In this document: piece by piece, positions 29,901 through 40,600 of the stretch | Layout: every line of letters starts with the position of its first letter | How positions within the stretch are numbered: position 1 is the first letter of the stretch | Assembly: GCA_947561715.1 (NCBI GenBank) | Contig: OX387203.1 | Location: 11,098,001-11,162,000 of the forward strand | DNA from: Ascidia mentula | Taxonomy: Eukaryota; Chordata; Ascidiacea; Phlebobranchia; Ascidiidae | Direction of reading: 5' to 3' | DNA: 64,000 bases | Position numbers and translations under genes: made by a program | The notes under the pieces: generated by a model | The model's database searches: none | What the model saw: only the letters and a program-made list of their open reading frames with translations | What the model was told of the DNA's origin: nothing

Positions 29901-32811
29901 TGAGTTAACATGTGAATGTCAGTTATGACAGCAAAGGAACAGACGAGGTTAAAAACATAAACCTAATACACCGAACTTTTAACACCATTTGCACCGACAT
30001 ACTAAAACAAGTTTTTTTGTTTCAGGTAACATTATGATGTTCAGAAAGCATCGATTTGCCAGTCCTGAAAAAGTTCACGAAGCTCAAAAACAAATTGGCG
30101 AAAACCCTTGGCTGAAACTAGGTTTTAAAAATAAATTGGGACAAGTTTAATGCACTGGACGTTTTCTTATCGCTCAAAATCATGAATACAGATTTTGTCC
30201 AAAATGATGCACTTTTTTGCAATTTCAGGACAACCACCAAAACGTGAAAAAATTCGATTTCCTCGCGCTGGTGATCATGGAATTTACGAATTTGTTGATG
30301 CAGATCTTGAAGTAATACAAGTTGATCATAACTGATTATTATATTTACAAAGTTATGTAGAAACAAACATGTTTATTATTTGAAAGGACGACCAATTTTC
30401 TCGGAAGCACGTTGGAGGTGGTGGAGAACCGTTGTTGGACAAAAGTGGCGAAATCCGAACTAAGCGTGCAGGTCTTCTCACAACCATACACGGGGCAAGA
30501 AGGACAGGTTTATAATTTGTATTTCGGCTACTCTTATGACAATGGATTGTTATTTAATTTTGCGACACTTGTTTTTTCGTGTATGCAAATTTTTCTGTTG
30601 TCTTGTTTGAATTGGAGACTTATGATGGTAAAAATCTGGTGTAAATTTTTACGAAATCAATTATGTTGGGTCAGTGGTTGCTATAGTTGTACCGATATAA
30701 CATGAAATATTTCGGCATGGTTGGATTCTTCGAGCACGACAACAGGCCTAATGGGGTTGACATAACACAAATATTTTCCCATAAATAGCTGTAGGGTGAT
30801 ATACTGTGTAGTGTAACCTATTTATAATTGCTGGACATCCGATTATTTTCGGCTTCTTTTACAGCATTTATGATTTGCAAAAAGATGTAAATTGCCACAA
30901 ACTATCGCATGTAAATTTCGATATGTGTAGAAAATATAACGAAAGTAGCAACTCCAGAAGATGTTCGGGATTCAAGAAAGTTGAGTCCTTGGGGAAAACC
31001 CGGCGCAGGAGCACCTTTGAAAGACAGCGACGGCCAAATAGTAAAAAACACAAAAGGTCGGATACAATACGAATCAATGGTAAATTACTATTTTCCATGG
31101 TTTTGTTGTTTACATTAGTGTATTTTTTACTGTGTCTTTGTACGACTTGTACAAGGGAAAAACTCTCATCGCCTTTTTTGGCATCGTCACAAACCTGGAG
31201 TTATTTTCAGGGATATTCGAAACGCGAGGAAGAAAATATGGAGTTGGCGAAGAAAATTTATCGCGACGATTTGCAGAAAGGAATTGAACAACAAAGACAA
31301 ATTCGTGACGAAGAAAAGGGTTACATGAGATTACCCGTATGTTATGTTACTTGAAATCCTTAAAAACGCCGAAATAAACATTTATCTACGTTTTTCGTGA
31401 AAGCAGCCAGGTGACGTGCCTTCCTGGTTCAGCAAGGGACAAGTTGGTCGACCAAAGAGGGATCCAGTCACAGGAATAATTGTTCCACAAAAGCGCATAA
31501 TGTCCGATGTCACAGCGCAAGTGCGTGTAATTTTTTTATTCCAAGTAGTAAAGTGTGCCAACTTGTATTACTGAGTAACAAATTATTAGGCCTGTAATGG
31601 TTTACAGAAACCACCAATATTTTTAAATTACTTTCGTTTTTAGTGTTTTGGTACGAAAACCCAATATAACCATCGGTTTGGACTTTTATCCTATATTTTA
31701 CCACTACTTATTGGGTTGTTGTAGAAATTTAATATTGATCGACCCCGAGATGCTGAAACATACTATCAAGATTTACAACGAATGGCTGGAGAAAGATACA
31801 AGAAGCGAATGGAGGAGAAGCAGAGGTTGATTCAACAGGAAGTTAAAGTAAGTTTCTCCCGAATATTGGCAGGATAAAAAAGGCAGATTTCAATTTGTTG
31901 CAGCATTTTCAAGTGTTTTCAAAATATTTCCAAAAACCTGGACATGGCGCTCCACACACAAAGGGAAATGCTCGGAGAAAATTTAGCAACAATGCTATTA
32001 TGGCACAAGAACAGGTAGACAGAGAAAGTCGAAACAACTCACTAGAATTTACTTTAGTACTTTGACAGGTCGGAACAACAATTCCAGCTGTTAGTGAAAA
32101 GGCTACATTACTTTCCGCTTTAAACCTGGTCCAAGACAGTAAATACTTAAAAAAGAAAGGCAAATTACAAAGTCATGTACAGCAAGCAGGTAACAGTGCC
32201 CCAGAGGCTTCGAGCATGGTGTCCCCTATCTGTGAAGAGTGCCCTCTTAAAAAACTAAAACCTGAACACGCACGAAGAACGGCATCTCTACCACTTCACC
32301 TTAATACACATTCCAAACATTCTGAAAAAGGTTTGCAAACTATGCATTTTGTTAGAAAATGTTTTAGGGGCAAAATACAGCATATATTTTAGATCCAAGG
32401 CAATTGCTAGAGTTTTTAGAAGTTGATTCCTCCGAGAAAGTACTAGACAGGGTCCAGGTTTGTAATTAAATTAGTAAGGCTTCGAACAAAGCTTTTCATT
32501 GTGGAAAAAATTATAACACTATGGTTATCCGAAATATTGCGAAGTCAATGAAATTTTAAGTAATTTTGAGGTGGATACAATCCAATGATTTGACAGGTAC
32601 AAGCGTGGCAGACAAATGGTAGCGTTTGCAAAGCCACAAAAGGCATTAAATACCACGCATGTGTGCCATATAAATACGTTTGGTTATTTTTTTGTGTTTT
32701 GTTGCCTAAGATCTAAAAAAAAATTATGGGAAATTAATAAAAATTAATTTTTTTTAGCCGTTTCCGTACAGTGTGGTTGCTCCTTGGGCGGTTGACGCAC
32801 AAACCAACTAA
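26991..32811 (+). CDS. GKPGxGAP-repeat coiled-coil protein (CSPP1-like motif)
   Basis: Twenty exons join in phase into about 709 residues: 26991-27009, 27269-27297, 27553-27599, 27682-27791, 28653-28773, 28862-29036, 29255-29349, 29400-29497, 29554-29685, 30026-30121, 30229-30311, 30387-30507, 30931-31079, 31211-31336, 31407-31520, 31725-31847, 31904-32014, 32069-32330, 32393-32457 and 32758-32811. The protein alternates charged helices (LRKLERQQYERQQFTEEHQE) with recurring motifs: NPFGRPGFGAP, DPFGKPGAGAP, SPWGKPGAGAPLKDSDG and QKPGHGAPHTKG. Human CSPP1, a centrosome and cilium microtubule protein, has one such motif (NPWGKGGGGAPLRDAKG) after a similar helix. Function at microtubules or cilia is an inference. 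The repeated motif may instead mark a different axonemal family, and I do not assign a symbol. The C-terminus is FPYSVVAPWAVDAQTN. Confidence 0.88.
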
Positions 32812-32994
32812 TGCAAGATCGAATGGAATTACAACTTTTTTATTATTGAATTATGGATGCTGTACAATCGTGATAGCGCAGTAACCGACATATACTTGAA
32901 GAAAATAGAAAAATGTTAACTTTGTGTGTTGCATTTACACCATCAAATTGAATTACGAAAAACGTACTTCCAAAAAAAATTATTGTTAAAATCA

Positions 32995-34839
32995 CTACAG
33001 TTCCATATGTTTGTCAACAAGATAACTTCCAATAGCTTCGTCATTAGAAAACTTGCTTAGTGTCCCAACATAGTTGGCAAGTTCTTTTGTGTCTTCAAGT
33101 TGGTGACCAAGGAAGTCGTGGGCAATCATTTCGCTCAACTGAACAGATTATCAGGATTAGTTTGTGTTCAAATAAGACAACCAGCAGTTTTAAAATTAAT
33201 TGCAATAAGCTTAATTCGACCATGCTTCTGGAGGACATCACAAAAATATCTCAACAAGAAAAACACATTGAACTTACTTCTACGTATTCCACTTTTTGCA
33301 GTTTGGTATCAACAGGTTCCAAGTCGTTGCATCGATGATGAGAGAATGGTTTAGTCATGTTGCTGGCAGTGACCAAAATGGACTAAAAAAAACAAACAAG
33401 TTGAAATAGACGTAAATAGAAAATGAACCCAGTATTACTTGTGATAAGAGCAGGTCCTTGTTTTTTTCATCTACTTCTCGGGCCACGTACGTCGCTTTCA
33501 CATCTGAAACCTCCCTGTACGTAAATCAATAAGCAATTATCGCATCATGTGAACAGTCTAGCAAAAATAAACTTACAAGGAAAATTCAGGAATGGTAAAA
33601 TTATAATTTTGAAGAAAACGCTGGGCAAGGATAATTAAATCTGTGGCAATTTACTTACGACAAAAGCTTGTTGAGTGCCCGAGTAACATCAATTTCCAAT
33701 TCGACAGCACATTCAAATCCTTGTTTAAGACTTGAAACTTCACTACACTTACCATCGGCCTTTTTCTGAAACGTGAAATGTACCTGTGTAATAAATTCTT
33801 TCAACCGTTTCCTGTAGCCTTACCTCGACACGCGTGATTTCGTACGTTCCGCCTCGTTGGTTTTGATAATCGATGAACTTTTCTGCGTGCTGCATTTCCT
33901 CGTCGGATTTTGCGCGGAAATATTTGGCTGCTTTTGGATAGTAATGGTCGTGTTGAAGAAAGAAATGAGACTGCAATTGCACATTTTGTTAAACATTAGG
34001 CTCACTGTTTGGAAGCCAAAATGTCTTAAAAACGTTTTTTTTGCATCGTAAACTTATTCCTTTAATCCAAAAATGACAAAAGCCCAAAAATTAAAATTTT
34101 AATACTTTTTGAAATATATTTTTAACTCACCAAATAAAGGTAAGTGTAATGGCCTTTGAGTTCAACGGCAATTTGGTCGTTAATTAGTTGATTGACTTTG
34201 CCATCGAAACAAGCCAAGATGCGCTGCATAAAAAAGTATTCACTGTTAAATTGTTAAAAAATGGTAAACAACCTCCACAAAGATCAATAATCTTACATCA
34301 CGAATAAGTTCTCTTTGTAAAGATGCCTTCCTTTTGTAAAAGTATTAGAAGCTATTTCGTTCATTTAGCACAAACATGTAAATAAGTCGTCAAACAGTAA
34401 TGATGAGCTATATGTCACTAGGGTGCAAGACACTTCATTGCGTCATGGACATCTTACCATAGCCGCCTGTTTTTTTCCTTTTTATACTTATTATTTTAAA
34501 TGGTGAATCCACGTTACCATGTTTGCCCTTGAAATATAGCTCAGATATGTTGCAACCCAATGGGTTTTAATGCAAAGGCATTAGTTGTAACTTGCGGTTA
34601 TTGCAACAGTAATAACTGAACAACAAAGTGTAATTCTAAAAGAATGGTACATCTTTTTTGCCGTATACTTTATAGACCCACAATAAATTAGAGGCTCAAC
34701 AACGTTCGGCTGACTGAATTAAAATTTTTACCTGTAACAAACATTTGCAACCTTTAACAGAACAGATACTTACCTCGTGGCAAGTTGAGCTCGTGGCAGC
34801 AACCATTGACGCAAAAATGAAGATAACGCTTACTTTCAT
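32995..34839 (-). CDS. Secretory ferritin, H-type ferroxidase
   Basis: Ferritin oxidises Fe(II) and stores iron in a 24-mer cage. Exon 1 (34774-34839) encodes MKVSVIFIFASMVAATSSTC, a clear signal peptide, so the protein should enter the secretory pathway, unlike cytosolic FTH. Following exons give the four-helix ferritin fold: ELKGHYTYLYL, SHFFLQHDHYYPKAAKYF, SDEEMQHAEKF, QNQRGG, ELEIDV, and SEMIAHDFLGHQLEDTKEL, ending YLVDKHMEL*. The ferroxidase glutamates (in VELK, DEEM and ELEI), the histidine of QHAEK and the glutamine of GHQLED are in the expected places. A loop with an extra cysteine (SHHRCNDLEP) and several other cysteines fit an extracellular disulfide-bearing form. I found no iron-responsive-element hairpin just upstream of the ATG. 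The gene is head to head with the secreted-protein gene. Confidence 0.95.
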
Positions 34840-35575
34840 CTTTTTTATTAAAACAAACCGTCCCTACAGATTATTCTAGTATGGGCTGCAACAAAGTCGG
34901 AAAACGTAAACACTGAATCAAAACTACAGGCAATTTTGTCAGTTTTCTCAACAAAACTGCCAAATTTGTAAGTAGACGCGACACAACAAACAGAAAACAA
35001 AAGTTACTGACATATTGTTTATAACCCCCTGAATTAAACTACTTAGCGAGGGCTCTTTCTTATGCTTGTCTTTCTTTCACCCTTCCCCACAGTGACAATG
35101 CGCAAAACCAACGAGGCGAATGTCATGGAAGAACGCTTTGTGGCACAGCATCAGCCAAGCGAAAAGCAAGTCGGATTGTTTTGCCCTGTGGGCAACTTGC
35201 TTTATTTGCCAGACAGCATCTCTTTCTTGCTTTATTGCAGTTGTTGTACATTGGACTGGTGCATGCTGTTTGAATTGCAAAACAAATTAAACGTCGCCGA
35301 AGTGGTGCCACATGCACTAGCAATTATTGACTACGTTGCGCAATTGCGACATGAAGGAAAATTGCAAATATTCGTTTTGTTACAAGACTCGTGTTTACCA
35401 AACAGCAAATAGCCATTGCGAAATTGTCGAATTTAAATTAATAGGTGCAGAATAGTCGCAATTGGAAAGTTAAATTTGTAGGAGAATACGTAGCCTATAA
35501 AACAGAAATTTGTTGTTGCTTGCAGTGGCTACATAAGCATTTGGTCAGTTTGTCAATGTTGACAAAAAAGCAGTG
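34840..35575. promoter_or_regulatory. Divergent intergenic region, ferritin and secreted-protein gene
   Basis: About 735 bp separate the two start codons, so this should hold both promoters and 5' UTRs. An open frame of 116 codons on the plus strand (35062-35412) is unusually long and GC-richer than its surroundings, but it has no recognisable domain and no splice partner. I leave it as an unexplained open stretch. Confidence 0.45.
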
Positions 35576-37318
35576 ATGTGGATTTACACTTCTATATTAA
35601 TACTCTTGTTTTTTTCCAAGGTAAGATGTTTAAGTATATTTGAATATTTTTAACTTTGATGTTATTTGACAGTGAAAAATTATCCGCAGGTTCAAAGTTA
35701 CGATCAGTTGGTTGTAATTCCACCATCTTGTAGCTCCAATAATGAGATCACCCTTGTTGGAACTTCAATGACGTCAGGTTATAGATGGACAACGTAGGTC
35801 GACTGAAACATGTCATCACATAATATAACAAAACAAAAATTGTCAGTTCATTTTGTCAAAGGGTTTGGGTAGGCTTAAACATAGCGAAATGAGTTATTTG
35901 TTTGTTTTTGAAACGAGTTACCTGACTGTGCAATGGTGGGTTTACATAGGCCCACGCAAAAAAAACGCTTTCAAATGTTTGACATTAATTATTACTTGTA
36001 TCTTATATCTTGTATAAAGCATCGTTTTCCGCAGATGTGTTATTTGCTGCAATTAAAAGCGAACATTAAAACTTCTGTCTAGTGAACAGCGTGACGCCAG
36101 AATAACCAACCCATATTCACTTGAAACCAACGTATCATTACAAACACCAAACGAATTTCATTTCAAACTTGTCGATTCGAGCTATCTTGTTCTTGAACAA
36201 CATACTGTAAAAGCAGTGGTAAGTTAAAAACATTATTATCTAATAATCCAAGGAGCAGCGAGCAACAACAACTTTGTTTAGCATCAAAGCACACTTCCCC
36301 TTTACAAGATGGCGACGATTTTGGTTCCGCGTCTGCTAACTCACCAATACCAATATCTAGCGTTGGTGAGAATGATGCTTTGTCAAATTAAAGGAAACAC
36401 AAATTAACTATTCACTCACAGGGTCATCATTTTTTCTCATCCGACTCCTATTTTCCCAAAGTTGGACATTTTTTTAGGTCCTACGTAGACAAAACATCTT
36501 CTATGATGGACAAAGTAATCCAATATATCATGAAAAAACACGTAAGTAACTTCAAAAATTTAAATGGCATTTCAAGACATTTTCTTGTTCATTTTTTGCT
36601 AACGTCGGTAGGAAAACAACAATGTCTTGTTTCAGGTAACAACGTCAGCAATAGATGGAAGCAACCCTCCCAACTACTCTTGTTTTTTGATGAACCAGCC
36701 CAATTCTGGTCTGCAAAGCATTGTGACATTAAACGTAATGTGGCTACAACTGTGGTTTCTGATATATGCTTTCTCCAAAATAACCTGACAAATTTACAGG
36801 CTGTCGAACTTCCACCAAAAAATTTGAAACAAGGTTTCAACGTCGCTTTTAAATATGAAAAGAAAATCGTTGGCATTCTTACAAATCTTGCTCATTCTGC
36901 TGCCACGTTTGAGGATTTTGAGGTTTGTTTCTCTTCACCAGCAAATTTAAAATGTTATTTCAAGAGTTGTAGGTTTGGTAATGCAGCCAAATATTTCTGC
37001 CATATGAGGTGATCTTCCAACAAAAAACCGTTACTCGCTCCAAACCAAGTTTAATAACGTGGGGCGACGCAATAGTTTTGCCGAAAATAAAGATTTTACG
37101 AAGGTTCATCTGTATCTTAAACGTAGAATCGTCAATACAAGAGACCTCATCAACAGTAAGCATTTACATATGTTTATATTGTAGTTGGTGGAGTTCATTT
37201 CTACGGAGCTTATACCGGAGTTGACGAAGTCAATGAAGGTCCTCGCCAATTACAAAAAAACGGTTGCAAGACTGAGCAGCAAGAACGAGGCCCTCGGAGA
37301 ATTTATATTCGACCGTGA
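35576..37318 (+). CDS. Predicted secreted protein, unknown family
   Basis: Exons join in phase to about 345 residues: 35576-35620, 35690-35793, 36083-36218, 36282-36365, 36422-36541, 36636-36734, 36800-36968, 37009-37155 and 37185-37318. The first exon encodes MWIYTSILILLFFSK, a signal peptide continuing VQSYDQLVV, so secretion or surface display is likely. Cysteines (PPSCSS, YSCFL, VCFSS, LKCYFKSC, KNGCKT) suggest disulfides. The C-terminal part GGVHFYGAYTGVDEVNEGPR has protein-like composition but no family I recognise. The intron 36969-37008 is only 40 bp. The exons at 36282 and 36422 are open in more than one frame, so the middle of the model is less certain than its ends. It lies head to head with ferritin and tail to tail with NF-kappaB. 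Confidence 0.65.
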
Positions 37319-37681
37319 ATTTTAATCATCACAAATATTCTTCAATCTACAAGTTTATTGTATTGTGTGTACATACAGTATATACAAAACAGTTAAAATA
37401 GTCATTCATGAAATTAAAACATTATTGTGATTTGGATTCCTTCTACCTGTAGATTCGATTTTCCATCTTGTTTTTTTCTACTGGGGCACCAAAGAACATA
37501 CACAAATTGCAACAAACAAAAACACAATTAAAAAGTATAAGGCAAATCAAATGAAGTAATAAAAATCGTTTTCACAAAAAAAGCACGGGAAACAGTAAAA
37601 CAGGAGAAAAGTCCAACTCCATATCATGGTAGTCTTTCAAACTACAGTTTTCTTGTGTGTACATCAAAAACAATATGTTTC
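37319..37681. other. Tail-to-tail gap with 3' UTRs
   Basis: Between two convergent genes. A minus-strand AATAAA (TTTATT near 37353) could serve the NF-kappaB transcript, about 330 bp past its stop codon. No gene is seen. Confidence 0.45.
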
Positions 37682-40600
37682 CTATATAACTAGTTCTTCT
37701 GGCATACTATCAATAGCACTATCCACTTGCTCCTGTAAAAACTAGAAAAAAATTCGAAATAAAAGTTATTACTAAACCACTTCCAAACAACAAAGTTGTG
37801 GTAATACCTTGTTGTCAATTTTAAGATAACTTCCATCCAGAACAGCTCTGTTAAGTAACTGCACAGCATCATGACGTCCAATATTCATCAGAGCTGAACG
37901 TAACCCAGTGACAGTCCCGTGCTGGAACTAAATAAAAAAAATGAAAAAGGTTGGTTACAGAAGAGCTATGAAGCATGCTTAACTAAGGAGATATTTCCAA
38001 ACAACAATAGTACGCTGTCGTTCATTTTGTTTAAACATATATTAGGTAATAACGCAATAACATTTTGTTCTAGGGTGCAAAAACCTTGGGAGTTAGTTAG
38101 TTTGAACAAGAAAGCCAAAGCTAACATAGACATAGATCGTTTTGAATAGCTGTATTCATTATTAGTGCTAACTGTAATTGATGAGTTGCATCAAGGCATG
38201 CACAGAGGTGGGTGGGTAAACAACTGAACAGACACAAAAACAGCAACACAACTGAAGCATGTAACTCTCGGGAGGTCTACGGCAGTGATTTTGTTCTACT
38301 TTATGGAACTGCACAGAGCTCAGAGCCACCGACATAAAACAGGTCTGATTGATCATGGGAGTCGCAGAGTGAACTATATTGGTCTGGTGGTCCATAGATG
38401 CAAACGTGTTAGGAAACCCTTATATAAATAAATAAATTCTTACCGAGTAGCTGTCAAGCAACAAATCAGTTGGATTTTCAGTTTCTTTCAAGGAAGAAAT
38501 AAGGTTGGTAAGTACAAGTCTTTTAGCAAGGGGAATCCAGCTTGAATCTTCATTCATCAACTTGCAAAGTTTCAAACGTAGCACAGAATCAAGTGACCCA
38601 AGGTCTAAAAAATAAACTAAAGTTATTAGTTGTTAATTAAAAATTAAAAAATAGGAAGTAAAAAAAACAATAACCACCTTCTTCATCAACCGATGTTTCA
38701 TATTCCAGGTTGTCAAATTCATTCTGGTTTCCATTCAGAAGAGTTTTAATCTGGAATTTAACAAATAATTCTTCAATTTCTGTCTAAATAATATCACATA
38801 CTATTTAGTATACCATACATACTTTGTCAGTTGTAGCCAAATCTATGGGTTTCAATCCTGAAGTCTGATTGTCTGGTGGGGAAGTGTTTGCATCAGGGTT
38901 GGCACCACATGCAAGCAACAGTGTTGTTATTTCGTAACATTCCAAAGACACAGCCATGTGCAGTGGTGTATAACCATCATAAGTTGCTGCATCGATGTCT
39001 GCATCACACTGCAAAAATATTTCAAAAATGAATTGAAAGAACTCATAGCAGTACTACAAAGAACCACAACTGTTTTTATATTAATGGCTCAGTCTTTAAT
39101 ATTCCTACAAATTTAGCCATATTTATAAGGCATTAGCATAACAACATGATTTAAAGATTATATACTTATTTGTTGAATTGGAAGATTGGTGCAAATATTG
39201 CATTTACCTCAGTGACAAGGCACCCGGCAACTACGAGGTTGTTTTCTTCCACAGCGACATGCAAGGAGGTCCGACCACTTTTCGGATCAGACTTGTTCAC
39301 ATCAAACCCACGTTTGTGCAGAAGATTGAGGCACTTTCTGGCATTTACTTTTGCTTTTGTTGCAAGATGAAAGCAGCCAAGTCCTTTATCATTTTACAAG
39401 ACACATAGTCAGCAAAATGTATAATTATATTCTTTTAATTTTAAAAACTTTACCTTTGTAATTTCCGATGTCTGCTTGATTTCTGTTTTCAACCTGCTTG
39501 CTACGAAGAATATATGCCACGATGTCAATATTACCATGGCGACAGGCAACGTGCAAGGCATGATTTCCATTGTTGTCCACAATCAATGGGTTTGCACCAA
39601 ACTTTATTAACTCCTATTAACATGTGTAACATTGAGGAAAAAATTCATACAACCCTTAACTTGGTATCTTACAATCACAGCTTCAAGATTATCGGTCAGG
39701 ACTGCAATGTGAAGAGCTGTTTGCTTGAGGTTGTTTTGTTTGTTTAGTATTTCACTCTTTTTCTCCAGTGTGTCAATAACATCAAGAAAGCAAACAAGGA
39801 CCTCAAGTTGGTCGTGAATTACGGCAACATGTAGGACACTAATGAAAAGTAAAAACTATTTGTCTGGAAATATTTTATGGCATGTTTTACTGTAAAAAAA
39901 CATTTCAGAACAAGGTTTTTCAAAAAAAAAATTAGAATAATTGCAAATATTTATACCTGTCACCATTTTCATCACACAGATTTGCAACATTTCGTTGCAA
40001 AACCAACAGCATGCGTACATCTCCAGACACAGAGTAATCAAGAAGAGCATGTGACATTCGCTTGAACAATGGTTGCACTGGTATTGTTTCAACAGCTAAA
40101 AACAGTTTAACAGTTATAAAAACAATCAAATATATTTAATCCCAAAAAACAAACAAACCTGTAGTAGAAACAGGAGTGGACTTTGCCTGTGAAAATGTAA
40201 GTTTGAGAAAAGCAAAAACAGAAAATTTAAACCTGTCTACCTTTTCCTTTGCAATCTCGTTGAGATTTTTTTGGGACGATCTAGGTTGCTTTAAATTTTG
40301 CACATCAGGTTGTAGAGACATCCTTTGGAATGCAGTGGATATAGTTGCTGCATCAGACTCCACATCATCATCTAGTGTTTAAAATAGTTCATTTAAAAAC
40401 AAAAAGTCACAAAAAATATTAACTCTTACCTCGAGGAATTGATACAGATGCTGCACTTGGGATAGATTCCTGAAAATTATTTGTTAGTTGTGCCAATGTA
40501 TCAATAATATTTATAATTACTTACTTCACCATCTGTATATAATCCATCTTCCAAAGATCCATCAGTATTAAAAGCAGAGCCATAATCGCCACTACTTTTG

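Noticed and set aside
34895-34925. Possible iron-responsive element (CAGTG on the minus strand) before ferritin
   Set aside because: The five bases on each side of the loop do not pair, so no hairpin forms.
35062-35412. 116-codon open frame upstream of the secreted-protein gene
   Set aside because: No domain, no splice partner and no signal; kept only as an unexplained open stretch in the intergenic entry.
37000-37012. In-frame TGA read as selenocysteine in the secreted-protein gene
   Set aside because: A 40-bp intron with good GT and AG ends removes it and keeps phase; no SECIS-like element was looked for successfully.
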